Notes: generated from the sequence alone by a model not told the origin. Positions 35,312-45,090 are shown, counted from the stretch's first letter. The stretch is DNA of 64,000 bases from Arthrobacter mangrovi (GCF_026011795.1 NZ_BRVS01000007.1:62001-126000); one strand, 5' to 3'. Numbers and translations are program-made.

Positions 35312-38300
35312 TCATGAGGGAAGCCCTTCCAGTGCGAGAGGGGACGTGGCGGCGGTTGGGGCCTCTTCGGCCGGGTTGCCGCCCCAGAGGCTGCCCCGAG
35401 GGAGGGTCGTTCCCTTCATTACGAAGGAGTCCGTGGCGACAACGGCGCCGTCTTCGATGGTCACGCCGTAGTGGATGAAGGCTCCGACTCCGAGCGTAAC
35501 GTCGTTTCCGACGGCGTTGTAGTCGGATTTGAACATCCCGTCCTCTTGGGAATGGGACTGGATCGTGGTGCCGTTGTTCAGCGTGCAGCGGGAGCCAATC
35601 GTCACCAGGGTCCGCTCGATGATTCCGCAGCCGTCATCGAATACTCGGGAACCGATCCGGACGCCCAGCAGGCGCCACACCAGCGGTTTGAACGGTGTTC
35701 CGTTGAAGACCGTTGCGTATCGCTGCTGCATGGACATCTTCCAGTACCGCTCGTGGAACCAGAAGTAGGGGTTGTAGATGGAGCACAACTGGGGCCGGAG
35801 CCGCCGGAACCCTGTCGCGAGGCGCTCGATGCCGATCGGGACCAGCGAGCCAACTACGAGCGCCACGACGAAGCCCGCGCTGATAGACAGGAAGCCGAAC
35901 TGGTCGGAGAGTTCGAGGGCGGCGAACATCACCAGAATGGCGGCCGTGACATTGAACCACCGCACCAGCATCAAGAGGGCCATCGTGATCAGGTTGTGCC
36001 TGTTCTTGGCCGCCAGATCCCGGCGGAAGCGTTCAGGGTCCACATGCTCTTCGGGGAGGGCGTCCCGCAGCACGGATCGCGGAATCTCGAACGCCGGTGA
36101 TCCGAGCAGGCCCACGTCCTGCCGGACCGGTCCGTCGACGGGGACCATGACCTTGGTCGCGAGCAGGCAGTTGTCCCCGGTCCTGGCTTCGGCGGGGTAA
36201 AGCACGGCGTTGCCCAGGAAGTTATGAGCACCGATGGACACCCCACTGACCTTGAACGACGTCGCGGAGTAGTCCGTGTTCATGGCGGACAGCCCATCGG
36301 CGATCATCGTGCCGCTGCCGATGGTGGTCAGGTACGGGTTGTCATGCTTGAATCCCGTGCCGAAATTCGAACCGGTCTGTTGGACCTGCGGCTGGCGGTA
36401 CCCGAGCGCCTGCACGTAGTCCACGACGTAGGAGCTGTCGCCGAACAGGCCCCCGAGCATCGGGCTGTTGGTCATCTTGGCCACCGCCCGCGCGGCCGCG
36501 TCCCGCAGCCCGTACATCGGGTACACCGTGTCGGGCTTGACCGCGAGCTGGAGCAGCCGGGGCAGGGTCGTGATGAGGAGCAAGGCGATGACCGTTCCAC
36601 CGAAGACGCTCAGGGCGGCATACCCGGCGGCCTCGGCATAGAAAATCCAGTCGCCGAACGCCCACTCCTGCGACTCCATGAGCGCGGCGACGCTCGGGTT
36701 CGCCAGGACGAACAACGTGATTACCAGTCCCCACATCGTGCGGCCCAGCCCGAGAGTGCTGACGACCTGGGAGACGGCGAACCATCCCCTCCGCCAGGGC
36801 CGGTAGGGCGTCGGCTCGACCGTGGCGTAATCCGCAGCACCGGGCCTGCCCGGCGAACCATGCCACCGCTCGCCCGCAGGCACGGCCTGGCCGGCGTAGA
36901 GGGTGGAGCGGTGGCCCAACTGCGAGTGGTCACCCATCGACGTGTTAATGTCCAGGACGCTACCCTCGCCGATGATGACGTCTTTGCCCAGCTCGACCCC
37001 ACCCAACTGGATGACACCGCCGTGGGCGCGGTACCCGTTGAGCATGGCGTCCTTGCGGATCACCGTGCCCTCACCGATCGTCAGCAGGTCGGTGCAGACC
37101 GGCAGCCGGTTGGTCATAATTGTCACGTTGCGGCCGACTTTCGCACCCATGGCCCTCAGGTAGAAGGTCAACAGCGGCGAACCGGTCATCAGCGACAGCG
37201 GAGAGGTGCGCATCAGCGCTTTGACCAGCCAGAACCGGAAGTAGGCCAGACTCCAGATGCGGATCTCCTTGGGACGGAAGCGTCCAATGAAGATCCATTT
37301 GCCTGCTACCGGCAGAATGCATAGCAGCAGGAAGGTCGCAGCGGCATAGGCGATCGAGCGCAGGTAGATCTCGAAGAAGCTCTGGCCGTGGCCCAGCCAG
37401 TGGTGGTTGCCTGGCCCCGCTGCCGGGAACAACCACTGGTACCCCACGACCGCGATGAAGCCGCCGAGCACGCAATAGCCAAGATAGACGAGTACCTGCA
37501 GGGCGCCGCAGGCGAGATACTCCCACGTCCGCGCATCCATGAGCGGCGGCGTCTCCGGCACGGAGGCCACAGCCGGCGGCGGCCCGGTCACCTCATCCTG
37601 CATTTCGGATACCTGCAGGGCCGCTGCCAGGGCGGAGATATTGGGGTTGCTGTAGATCTCTTTCATGGACACGGCCGGTAGATCCGGCTGCTTGCGCACC
37701 CGGGCGCAGAACTTGGCCATTACCAACGAGTCGGCTCCCAGTTCCTGAAAGAAATCTGCGCCCGCCGGCACATGGTCAACACCCAGGACACCGGCCAGCA
37801 CCTCAGCCAGCCTGTCCCCCACCGGTGACGTCGCCGACGACTTCTCCGCCGGGGCCAGGGCCGCCGCCAGCGACGCGATCGTCGGATGCTGGTAGATGTC
37901 CTTAATCGACACCTGCGGCAGATCCGGCTGCTTGCGCACACGGGCGCAGAACTTGGCCATCACCAACGAGTCGGCTCCCAGTTCCTGAAAGAAATCTGCA
38001 CCCACCGGCACATGGTCAACACCCAGGACACCGGCCATCACCTCAGCCAGCCGTTCCCCCACCGGTGACGCCGCCGACGATTTCTCCGCCGGAGCCAGGG
38101 CCGCCGCCAGCGACGCGATCGTCGGATGCTGGTAGATGTCCTTAATCGACACCTGCGGCAGATCCGGCTGCTTGCGCACACGGGCGCAGAACTGCGCCAT
38201 AACGAGCGAGTCCGCACCCAGATCCTGGAAGAAGTTGGCGTCCACGGGGACTTCGTCCTTCTTCACGGTCGATGCGAGCAAACCCGCCAAGCGGCCTTCC

Positions 38301-38428
38301 AAGGCCCTGCCCGGTTCCCTTGCCGGCGCAGCTGCAAAACCGTTTTCGGCCGGAACCGCGGGAACCGGGGGACTCGTCGAGATTGTGGCACGCGGAGCCG
38401 TTTGCATGTCATCGATGAGCTTTTTCAC
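35312..38428 (-). CDS. Pls-like membrane synthetase with three tandem carrier domains and no adenylation domain
   Basis: A 1038-residue protein. Residues 1-40 are a Pro/Ala-rich leader. Three carrier (T/ACP) domains follow with exact 80-residue period; each has GADSL with the phosphopantetheine serine at 74, 154 and 234. From about 300 on, the protein matches the C-terminal half of epsilon-poly-lysine synthetase (Pls/PosA): helix pairs near 305-330/355-382, 558-582/600-625 and 815-840/845-868 alternate with three left-handed beta-helix acyltransferase-like domains (about 425-525, 650-785, 915-1015). Pls has an adenylation domain first and one carrier; here the adenylation domain is absent. 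GTG start with AAGGAG 9 bases upstream. Amino-acid loading would need a separate enzyme. Confidence 0.88.
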   Translation of the reverse strand: MKKLIDDMQTAPRATISTSPPVPAVPAENGFAAAPAREPGRALEGRLAGLLASTVKKDEVPVDANFFQDLGADSLVMAQFCARVRKQPDLPQVSIKDIYQHPTIASLAAALAPAEKSSAASPVGERLAEVMAGVLGVDHVPVGADFFQELGADSLVMAKFCARVRKQPDLPQVSIKDIYQHPTIASLAAALAPAEKSSATSPVGDRLAEVLAGVLGVDHVPAGADFFQELGADSLVMAKFCARVRKQPDLPAVSMKEIYSNPNISALAAALQVSEMQDEVTGPPPAVASVPETPPLMDARTWEYLACGALQVLVYLGYCVLGGFIAVVGYQWLFPAAGPGNHHWLGHGQSFFEIYLRSIAYAAATFLLLCILPVAGKWIFIGRFRPKEIRIWSLAYFRFWLVKALMRTSPLSLMTGSPLLTFYLRAMGAKVGRNVTIMTNRLPVCTDLLTIGEGTVIRKDAMLNGYRAHGGVIQLGGVELGKDVIIGEGSVLDINTSMGDHSQLGHRSTLYAGQAVPAGERWHGSPGRPGAADYATVEPTPYRPWRRGWFAVSQVVSTLGLGRTMWGLVITLFVLANPSVAALMESQEWAFGDWIFYAEAAGYAALSVFGGTVIALLLITTLPRLLQLAVKPDTVYPMYGLRDAAARAVAKMTNSPMLGGLFGDSSYVVDYVQALGYRQPQVQQTGSNFGTGFKHDNPYLTTIGSGTMIADGLSAMNTDYSATSFKVSGVSIGAHNFLGNAVLYPAEARTGDNCLLATKVMVPVDGPVRQDVGLLGSPAFEIPRSVLRDALPEEHVDPERFRRDLAAKNRHNLITMALLMLVRWFNVTAAILVMFAALELSDQFGFLSISAGFVVALVVGSLVPIGIERLATGFRRLRPQLCSIYNPYFWFHERYWKMSMQQRYATVFNGTPFKPLVWRLLGVRIGSRVFDDGCGIIERTLVTIGSRCTLNNGTTIQSHSQEDGMFKSDYNAVGNDVTLGVGAFIHYGVTIEDGAVVATDSFVMKGTTLPRGSLWGGNPAEEAPTAATSPLALEGLPS
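37681..38193 (-). repeat. Tandem 240-base repeat encoding carrier domains
   Basis: 37681-37920 and 37921-38160 differ at 10 of 240 positions by my count, and the identity with the next unit runs on into 38161-38193. The period is exactly 80 codons. The outer edges of the first and third carrier domains are more diverged, which points to recent duplication or gene conversion of the central part. Confidence 0.9.
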
Positions 38429-38958
38429 TGCACAAAACTCCTTAGTGACGCCGGATCGGATTTGTGAGCAACGCTTTCTCCCTAGTGAGTCTTGACGTGC
38501 AGGTTCGCTTGGCGGGAGGCCTGGCCCGGACCTTTGGGCCCGGTCAGAAGCGTCTGGAATCGGCTCCGTCGGGTGGTAGTCAGCTCCCGCTGATCACGAC
38601 CGCTCACATGATGGACGACGCATCTTGTAAAAAAGTCGGATTCCCGAGCCGAAGGCGCTGACTGAGCGCGGCTGTGTGTCGGGGGCCTAGTGCCTCAGCA
38701 GGAGGACGAGACAGTTTTGGGCCGGCGGGGTCGGCCACACACCCGAACAAGCGGCGGAAGGCCACGCCCGTACTGGGCGTGGCCTTCCTTGGTTCCCCTC
38801 GGCAAAGAAGAAACCTGTGCCGGCTGACGTCGTTCCAGCCGGCGGCTCTGGATCGGTGATCATATGTACCGGGAAGCCTGGTTCAGCGCGTCCTTCGATT
38901 GCCGGATGGACCTTCGTGGGGGATTCCAGGAACGTCCCTCAACCCGCCTCTACGAGCA
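38429..38958. other. 530-base intergenic region between the carrier gene and the GntR gene
   Basis: Holds the upstream region of the carrier-protein gene and the 3' side of the GntR gene. Besides the hairpin at 38756-38788 there is a second stem GCCGGCTG/CAGCCGGC (38819-38826, 38836-38843). I see no convincing gene. Confidence 0.5.
38756..38788. terminator. GC-rich hairpin, probable terminator
   Basis: A perfect 14-base-pair stem (38756-38769 with 38775-38788), 5-base loop, followed on the plus strand by TTGGTTCC. It could end the minus-strand GntR transcript before the carrier gene. Confidence 0.55.
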
Positions 38959-39744
38959 TCAGAAACGCTTGACGTTATAGGAACGCGGTGAACGCACTCC
39001 GGGCCGCTGGAGGGGCACCCAGAGCTTGTAGCGGTCGGCCCGATAGTAGGAAACCGAGAAGTCCACCATCGTCTTGGACGCGTAGGCGTGCCGCTGGATC
39101 TTAAGCAGCGGCGCGCCGATGTCCACATTGAGCAGGCGCGCGATTGACGGCTGGGCTGCCGTCGCTTCGATGGTGTCCTCGCCCCACTCGATGACCAGCC
39201 CGTAACGCTCGCTTAGGACGTTGTACAGGGACGACGGCGGCGGATCATCGAGGATGCCCGGCACACGCTGGGCGGGGATGAAGTTTTCGTCCACGCTCAT
39301 GGGGTCGCCGTCCGCGAGGAGCAGCCGCCGGAAACGGATAACGGGCTGCCCCTCGTCAAGCTGTAGCTCGCGGGCCACGAAAGGCGCGGCGCCGATCTGC
39401 TCGAAGGTCAGGACCCGGGCGTCCGGCACCATGCCGCGTCGTTGCATCTCTTCGCTGTAGGAGGTGAGCTTGACCTGCAGGTCAAGCTTTTGCTGGCTCA
39501 CGAAAGTTCCCAGCCCGACGATGCGCTCGAGGACCTCCTCGGACACCAGCGAATCGATCGCCTGGCGGACGGTCATCCTGGCCAGGCCGAACCGCTGGGT
39601 CAGCTCGCGCTCCGAGGGAAATGGACCGCCCGGTTCACACTTCTCCTTCGCATGCCGCCGCAGGATCTCACGCAGCTGGACATGCTTGGCTACCTGCGAA
39701 GCTTCGTCGATGGCGCCGTCGATGGCTGCCGCGCCCTTGGACAC
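38959..39744 (-). CDS. GntR/HutC-family transcriptional regulator
   Basis: A 261-residue regulator: an N-terminal winged helix (LREILRRHAKEKCEPGGPFPSERELTQRFGLARMTVRQAIDSLVSEEVLERIVGLGTFV in outline) and a C-terminal UTRA ligand-binding domain (about 110-250, ending in SVSYYRADRYKLWVPLQRP). The frame is open further upstream, but GGAGGAGG followed closely by GTG 39744 decides the start. It lies between the carrier-protein island and the cta genes; it could control either. Effectors of HutC-type proteins are small metabolites such as sugar phosphates or histidine intermediates. Confidence 0.88.
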   Translation of the reverse strand: MSKGAAAIDGAIDEASQVAKHVQLREILRRHAKEKCEPGGPFPSERELTQRFGLARMTVRQAIDSLVSEEVLERIVGLGTFVSQQKLDLQVKLTSYSEEMQRRGMVPDARVLTFEQIGAAPFVARELQLDEGQPVIRFRRLLLADGDPMSVDENFIPAQRVPGILDDPPPSSLYNVLSERYGLVIEWGEDTIEATAAQPSIARLLNVDIGAPLLKIQRHAYASKTMVDFSVSYYRADRYKLWVPLQRPGVRSPRSYNVKRF

Positions 39745-39883
39745 CAACTCTGCCTCCTCCGTCGATACGCCTGTCCCCCAGACCAAGCTTAGCCTAGGCG
39801 GTCTAGACCACCGATTTGAGGCACGAAAGAGGGGAGAGGCCCGGAGCACATGCTCCGAGCCTCTCCCCTGTTAACGGGCCGAA

Positions 39884-40285
39884 CTAGTGGGCGTGATCGC
39901 CGCGGCTGTACTCGTAGACCCATCCGATGAGTGCCACGAGCGTCAGGCCGAGGGCCACGTAGGTGATCCAGAAGCCGATGGCGATACCGAGGAAGCCGGT
40001 CGCGGCACCTGCACCAAGCACGAGGGGCCACCAGCTCCAGGGGCTGAAGTGCCCCTGCTCGCCGGCACCTTCATGGATCTCGGCGTCAAGGCGGTCCTCG
40101 GGACGCGCACCGACGCGCTTCGCCGTCGTCCTCAGGTACCAGCCGATCATGAGCGACAGGCCGATCAGCAGGAACAGACCGACGATGCCGACCCATTCGC
40201 TCCAGTTCGTCATGTAGCCGTAGACGAGGGCCACGGGCGTGAAGAAGATGACTCCCCCGGAGAACAGCCAGGATTCGATTTTCAT
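39884..40285 (-). CDS. ctaF: Cytochrome c oxidase (aa3) subunit IV
   Basis: A 133-residue actinobacterial subunit IV with four membrane helices: VIFFTPVALVYGYM, WVGIVGLFLLIGLSLMIGWYL, PLVLGAGAATGFLGIAIGFWITYVA and LTLVALIGWVYEY. The loop between pairs two and three is charged (RPEDRLDAEIHEGAGEQGHFSPWSWWP). It begins 3 bases after ctaD ends and is the last gene of ctaCDF. Confidence 0.94.
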   Translation of the reverse strand: MKIESWLFSGGVIFFTPVALVYGYMTNWSEWVGIVGLFLLIGLSLMIGWYLRTTAKRVGARPEDRLDAEIHEGAGEQGHFSPWSWWPLVLGAGAATGFLGIAIGFWITYVALGLTLVALIGWVYEYSRGDHAH

Positions 40286-40288
40286 GGG

Positions 40289-42016
40289 TTATGCATCCTC
40301 TCGGTCGGCCGGGCCGAAGATCTGTGCTGCCGGTACGGGTTCCTTGGGCGTGTGCTTCGGAGCCAGTTCCGGGTGGTGCAGGTCCAGGGCCGGGCGCTCC
40401 GACCGGATGCGCGGCAGCGAGGTGAAGTTGTGGCGCGGCGGCGGGCAGGAGGTGGCCCACTCGAGCGAGGCACCGAAGCCCCAGGGGTCATCCACCTGTA
40501 CCTTCTTGCCATGGCGCCAGGTGATGTACACGTTCCAGAAGAACGGGATCAGCGAGGCACCCAGGACGAACGACGCAATCGTCGAGAACTGGTTCATGGC
40601 GGTGAAGTTGTCTTCCGGCATGTAATCCGCGTAGCGGCGGGGCATGCCGATGACACCCAGCCAGTGCTGGATCAGGAAGGTTCCGTGGAAACCGAGGAAC
40701 AGCAGCCAGAAGTGGATCTTGCCCAGGCGCTCGTTCAGCATCTTGCCGGTCCACTTCGGCCACCAGAAGTAGAAGCCGGCGAACATGGCGAACACGACGG
40801 TGCCGAACACGACGTAGTGGAAGTGCGCCACGACGAAGTAGGTGTCGGAGACGTGGAAGTCCAGCGGCGGGGAGGCCAGGATAATGCCGGTCAGGCCGCC
40901 GAAGAGGAAGGTCACCAGGAAGCCGAGGCTCCAGAGCATCGGTGTTTCGAAGGTGATCGATCCCCGCCACATCGTGCCGATCCAGTTGAAGAACTTCACG
41001 CCGGTCGGGACCGCGATGAGCATGGTCATGAAGGCGAAGAACGGCAGCAGGACGGAGCCGGTGACGTACATATGGTGGGCCCAAACGGTCACCGACAGTG
41101 CGGCGATCGCAATGGTGGCGTAAACCAGGCCCTTGTAGCCGAAGATCGGCTTGCGGCTGAAGACCGGGAAGATCTCGGAGACGATGCCGAAGAACGGCAG
41201 GGCGATGATGTAGACCTCGGGGTGGCCGAAGAACCAGAACAGGTGCTGCCACAGGATGGCACCGCCGTTCTCCGGGTTGAAGATGTGCGCACCAAAGCGG
41301 CGGTCGGCGCCAAGGCCGAACAGTGCCGATGCCAGCGGCGGGAACGCCATGAGGACCAGGATGGAGGTGATCAGCGCGTTCCAGGTGAAGATCGGCATGC
41401 GCCACATGGTCAGGCCCGGGGCCCTCATGCAGATGATGGTGGTGATGAAGTTGACCGCGCCAAGGATGGTGCCGAAGCCCGAGAGCGCCAGGCCGAAGAC
41501 CCACAGGTCACCGCCCGCCCCCGGCGAGAAGGTCGTGCTCGAGAGCGGTGCATACGCGAACCAGCCGAAGGACGCTGCGCCCTGCGGGGTGATGAAGCCT
41601 GCGACGGCGATGGTGCTGCCGAAGAGGAAGAACCAGAACGCCAGGGCATTCAGGCGCGGGAAGGCGACGTCCGGCGCGCCGATCTGCAGCGGCATCATCA
41701 CGTTGGTGAAACCGGCGAACAGCGGCGTCGCGAACATCAGCAGCATGACCGTGCCGTGCATGGTGAACAGCTGGTTGTACTGCTCCTTGGTCTGCAGGAT
41801 CTGCATACCGGGCTCGAACAGCTCGGCACGGATGACCAGCGCCATCACGCCGCCGAGGCAGAAGAAGATGAACGACGAGATCAGGTACATGTACCCGATG
41901 GTCTTGTGGTCCGTGGTCGTGATCCAGTTGACCACGATCCGGCCCTTGGAACGCGGGACGACGCGCGGCGCGACCGTCGTGCCCGTCTCCTCCGCGGTGT
42001 ACTCGTAGGTAGACAC
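40289..42016 (-). CDS. ctaD: Cytochrome c oxidase (aa3) subunit I
   Basis: The 575-residue catalytic subunit carries haem a and the haem a3-CuB centre. Visible motifs: [35 protein letters not shown] (CuB ligand and the proton-channel Glu), [11 protein letters not shown] (the two CuB histidines) and [16 protein letters not shown] (haem ligands). The GTG start shares one base with the ctaC stop (TAGTG), so translation is coupled. Confidence 0.98.
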   Translation of the reverse strand: MSTYEYTAEETGTTVAPRVVPRSKGRIVVNWITTTDHKTIGYMYLISSFIFFCLGGVMALVIRAELFEPGMQILQTKEQYNQLFTMHGTVMLLMFATPLFAGFTNVMMPLQIGAPDVAFPRLNALAFWFFLFGSTIAVAGFITPQGAASFGWFAYAPLSSTTFSPGAGGDLWVFGLALSGFGTILGAVNFITTIICMRAPGLTMWRMPIFTWNALITSILVLMAFPPLASALFGLGADRRFGAHIFNPENGGAILWQHLFWFFGHPEVYIIALPFFGIVSEIFPVFSRKPIFGYKGLVYATIAIAALSVTVWAHHMYVTGSVLLPFFAFMTMLIAVPTGVKFFNWIGTMWRGSITFETPMLWSLGFLVTFLFGGLTGIILASPPLDFHVSDTYFVVAHFHYVVFGTVVFAMFAGFYFWWPKWTGKMLNERLGKIHFWLLFLGFHGTFLIQHWLGVIGMPRRYADYMPEDNFTAMNQFSTIASFVLGASLIPFFWNVYITWRHGKKVQVDDPWGFGASLEWATSCPPPRHNFTSLPRIRSERPALDLHHPELAPKHTPKEPVPAAQIFGPADREDA

Positions 42017-42879
42017 TAGTTCTCCCTCGCTCCTTGCTCAGCCGCTTCCGCGTACGGGTTGCGGTCGTATTCTTCGCCGATCTGGCCGTCCTCGAGGGCA
42101 GACATCCGCTGGGCGAACTCGGCCTCGGAAACAACGGCAACGTTGAACAGCATTTCGGAGTGGTACTCTCCGCAAAGTTCGGCGCACTTGCCGGCGAAGA
42201 CGCCCTCGCGCGTCGGGGTGACGGTGATGTAGTTCGTCTTGCCCGGAATCATGTCGATCTTCTGCAGGAACGCAGGAACCCAGAACGAGTGGATCACGTC
42301 GCGGGAGTTGATCTGCAGTTCAATGCTCTGGTTGACCGGCAGGTACAGCGTGGGCAGGCGGTCGGGCGCACCGGTCTCGCCGTCCAGGTGGGCCTGGACA
42401 CCGACGTCGTGCTTGTCCTCGGTGACGTAGTTAAAGTCCCAAGACCACTGCTTGCCGCGTACGTCGATGATCTGGTCCGGGTTGTCGTCCCGGGCGTTGA
42501 TCGCGGTCATGTCCTTGTCCGTGAAGTAGAACAGGACCAGGATCATGATCAGCGGAACTGCTGTGTAGAAGATTTCCAGCGGCAGGTTGTAGCTGAGCTG
42601 GCGCGGGTAACCCGTCTCGTTCTTGCGGCGCCGGTAGGCAACGATGCACCAGATAATCAAGGCCCACGTGAGAACGCCGACAGCCAACGCGGCAATCCAG
42701 GAGTTCACCCACAAATCGATGATCCGGTCCGTGTGGTTGGTCGTGCCCCGCTCAGTGGGCAGCCATCCCAATTGGACTTCTTCTGAACAACCCGTCAACA
42801 ACAGCGCACCGGCTGCCCCAAGACCAGTGGCCTTGAGGATCCTGGCACGCCGACTGCCGGTTCGGTCCTGCGAACTCAC
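42016..42879 (-). CDS. ctaC: Cytochrome c oxidase (aa3) subunit II, lipoprotein
   Basis: A 287-residue subunit with the CuA centre: [14 protein letters not shown] near residue 235-248 supplies the cysteines, histidine and methionine. The N-terminus is a lipoprotein signal ([15 protein letters not shown], lipobox LTGC), followed by two membrane helices ([37 protein letters not shown]). It receives electrons from QcrC. GTG start with AAGGAAGGG upstream. First gene of ctaCDF. Confidence 0.96.
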   Translation of the reverse strand: MSSQDRTGSRRARILKATGLGAAGALLLTGCSEEVQLGWLPTERGTTNHTDRIIDLWVNSWIAALAVGVLTWALIIWCIVAYRRRKNETGYPRQLSYNLPLEIFYTAVPLIMILVLFYFTDKDMTAINARDDNPDQIIDVRGKQWSWDFNYVTEDKHDVGVQAHLDGETGAPDRLPTLYLPVNQSIELQINSRDVIHSFWVPAFLQKIDMIPGKTNYITVTPTREGVFAGKCAELCGEYHSEMLFNVAVVSEAEFAQRMSALEDGQIGEEYDRNPYAEAAEQGAREN

Positions 42880-43067
42880 AGACGGCCCTTCCTTTTTGTT
42901 TCGTGCAAGTGATGCCCGCGCGGCACGGCTATTCCCCCGTTGCGCGCGCTTGCATATTAGTTTTACTACTCACTGTAGAGCTTACCCGCCCCGATGACCT
43001 GGATGTGACAGATCGAAGCAGTGCGTCGCCGTTGCATCCCCAGTGCGACTGGCCCTCTCCCGGAGGT

Positions 43068-43448
43068 TTAGTGGAACGAATCACCACAAGCGCAGGAACC
43101 ACCGGCGTTGGGGTTGTCGATGGTGAAGCCCTGCTTCGAGATGGTGTCCTCGAAGTCGATGGTGGCGCCGCTGAGGTACGGCACGCTCATCTTGTCGACG
43201 ATGACTTCGACACCGTCGAAGTCGCGGACGGCGTCACCGTCCAGCATGCGCTCGTCGAAGTACAGCTGGTAGATCAGGCCGGAGCAACCACCGGGCTGGA
43301 CGGCGACGCGGAGCCGGAGGTCCGTGCGTCCTTCCTGCTCCAGCAGGCTGCGGACCTTGCCCGCGGCCACGTCGGTCAGCTTGACCTCATGGGTAGGCAG
43401 TTCCGTTGCAGTTGCGTTCTCGGTAGCGGTGCTGGTGGTTTCGGTCAT
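43068..43448 (-). CDS. erpA: Iron-sulfur cluster insertion protein ErpA
   Basis: A 126-residue A-type carrier. The three cluster-binding cysteines are in VQPGGCSGLIYQLYF and the C-terminal GGSCACGDSFH. It passes Fe-S clusters to apo-proteins; the Rieske subunit encoded nearby is a likely client. An extra acidic/Thr-rich N-terminus of about 18 residues precedes the domain. The frame is open far upstream, but ATG 43448 with AAGGACAAAG upstream begins the protein. Its position upstream of ctaC is conserved in actinobacteria. Confidence 0.94.
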   Translation of the reverse strand: MTETTSTATENATATELPTHEVKLTDVAAGKVRSLLEQEGRTDLRLRVAVQPGGCSGLIYQLYFDERMLDGDAVRDFDGVEVIVDKMSVPYLSGATIDFEDTISKQGFTIDNPNAGGSCACGDSFH

Positions 43449-43603
43449 TGCTTTGTCCTTATCTCTGAGGCGGCCATCAGTTGACCTTCTGCTATCACTC
43501 AGTGGTGCTGTGGCTCCGCTTCCATGGTACGTCGCCTGGAACCCGGTTCCAGCACTGTTCCCTGCAGGCGTGACATGCGGCCCGCGGGATCCGGCCTGTC
43601 CTC

Positions 43604-45028
43604 CTAGAGGCCTTCCTTGTCGAGCCTTGCCAGCAGCAGGGCCTCGGCGAGTATGGCATTGCGGAAGTCCCCCAAATGCAGGGACTCGTTTGCGGAATGC
43701 GCCCGGGAGTCCGGGTCCTCCACACCGGTGATCAGGATCTGGGCCGCCGGGTAGAGTTCGGTCAGGTCGGCGATGAACGGGATGGAGCCGCCGATTCCCG
43801 TCTCGACGGGTCCGGTCCCCCACGCCTTGCCGAGGGCCCATAGTGCGGCCTGCGCCGCCGGCGCGGTGGTGTCCGTGGAGAACGCGGCGCCCTGTTCTCC
43901 CGGAACGAACCGGACCTTCGCCCCGAAAGGAGCATGGGCGTCGATATGGGCAGCCAGAGCTTCCATGGCCGCCGCCGGATCCTGGCCGGGCGCGAGCCGC
44001 AGGCTGAGCTTTGCGCGCGCCGAGGGCAGCAGCGTGTTGGAGCTGAGGGCGACGCTGGGGACGTCCATCCCGATGATGGAGAGGGCCGGCTTGTTCCACA
44101 GCCGGTCTGCGATCGGCCCCGTCCCGGCCAGCTGGACGGAATCGAGGACCGAACTGTCCCGGCGAAAGTCGGACTCCGGGTAGTCGACCGCCGCCGACTC
44201 CGAGCCGACCAGCCCCTCGATGGCCACGGCCCCCGTTTCATCATGGAAGGTCGCGATCAACCGGGCCAGCAGCGTCGGCGCATCGAGGATCGGCCCGCCG
44301 AACATGCCGGAATGGACGGCATGGTCGAGGACCTGCAGTTCGACAACACCGTCGACGAGGCCCCGCAGGCTCGTGGTCAGGGCCGGCACCCCCACGCGCC
44401 AGTTGCCGGAATCCGCCACGATGATGACGTCGGCCTGCAGCAGCTCGCGGTGGGTTTCCAGGAAGGAACGGAAAGTTGGCGAGCCCGCTTCCTCCTCGCC
44501 CACAATAAAGAACGTCAGGCCCAGGCTGAAATCATCACCCAGTGCAGCGAGCAGTGCTTCGACGGCGCCGACATGCGCCATGATCCCTGCTTTATCGTCC
44601 GCGGCACCCCTGCCATAGAGCCGGCCGTCGATTTCAGTGGCGGCGAACGGCTCCGTCTTCCAGAGCGAGAGGTCCCCGGGCGGCTGGACGTCATGGTGCG
44701 CATACAGCAGGACGGTCGGCTTGCCCGGAGCGGCCTGGCGCCGGGCCACGACGGCCGGCCCGCCGGACTTCTCGCCGTTGGGAACGTTCAGCACCTGGAC
44801 GTCCTCGATTCCCAGGCCGCGAATCAGGTCCGCCACGGTCTCGGCGCTGTGCAGCAGGTCCGCCGGGTCGAAGGCCTCCCAGGCGATTCCGGGGATGGCC
44901 ACGAGCTGCTCCAGCGTGGAAATCGTCCGGCCCATGCGGCCGTCGACGGCGGCGGCCAAAGCGGCGGCGTCAACGTGGACTTCGTCGGATTGCGGTGCAG
45001 GTCGGCCGGTTTCTTCACGAGTCGTCAT
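43604..45028 (-). CDS. M20-family dipeptidase
   Basis: A 474-residue zinc peptidase. Metal and catalytic motifs: LLYAHHDVQPPGDLSLW, YGRGAADDKAGIMAHVGA and FFIVGEEEAGSPTF, then a dimerisation (lid) domain from about 215 to 335. It lacks a signal peptide, so it acts on cytoplasmic peptides. The ATG at 45028 starts the conserved N-terminus; the longer frame runs into the divergent DUF3043 gene. Confidence 0.9.
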   Translation of the reverse strand: MTTREETGRPAPQSDEVHVDAAALAAAVDGRMGRTISTLEQLVAIPGIAWEAFDPADLLHSAETVADLIRGLGIEDVQVLNVPNGEKSGGPAVVARRQAAPGKPTVLLYAHHDVQPPGDLSLWKTEPFAATEIDGRLYGRGAADDKAGIMAHVGAVEALLAALGDDFSLGLTFFIVGEEEAGSPTFRSFLETHRELLQADVIIVADSGNWRVGVPALTTSLRGLVDGVVELQVLDHAVHSGMFGGPILDAPTLLARLIATFHDETGAVAIEGLVGSESAAVDYPESDFRRDSSVLDSVQLAGTGPIADRLWNKPALSIIGMDVPSVALSSNTLLPSARAKLSLRLAPGQDPAAAMEALAAHIDAHAPFGAKVRFVPGEQGAAFSTDTTAPAAQAALWALGKAWGTGPVETGIGGSIPFIADLTELYPAAQILITGVEDPDSRAHSANESLHLGDFRNAILAEALLLARLDKEGL

Positions 45029-45078
45029 ACCGGCCACCCTACTCCCGGCGGGCGAGCGGCAGGCAACCACCTGCAGGG

Positions 45079-45084
45079 TATTCT
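45079..45084 (+). promoter_or_regulatory. Putative -10 box of leaderless DUF3043 gene
   Basis: TATTCT ends 6 bases before GTG 45091; no ribosome site. Confidence 0.5.
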
Positions 45085-45090
45085 TGATGG

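Noticed and set aside
37681-38193. CRISPR-like or mobile repeat
   Set aside because: The 240-base units are in frame and encode carrier domains; there are no spacers or transposon ends.
39887-42019. A 710-codon open frame on the plus strand across the oxidase genes, and similar long antisense frames at 3454-5535 and 6503-8374
   Set aside because: They are mirror images of well-recognised genes in high-GC DNA, have Arg/Gly/His-rich composition and no recognisable domains.
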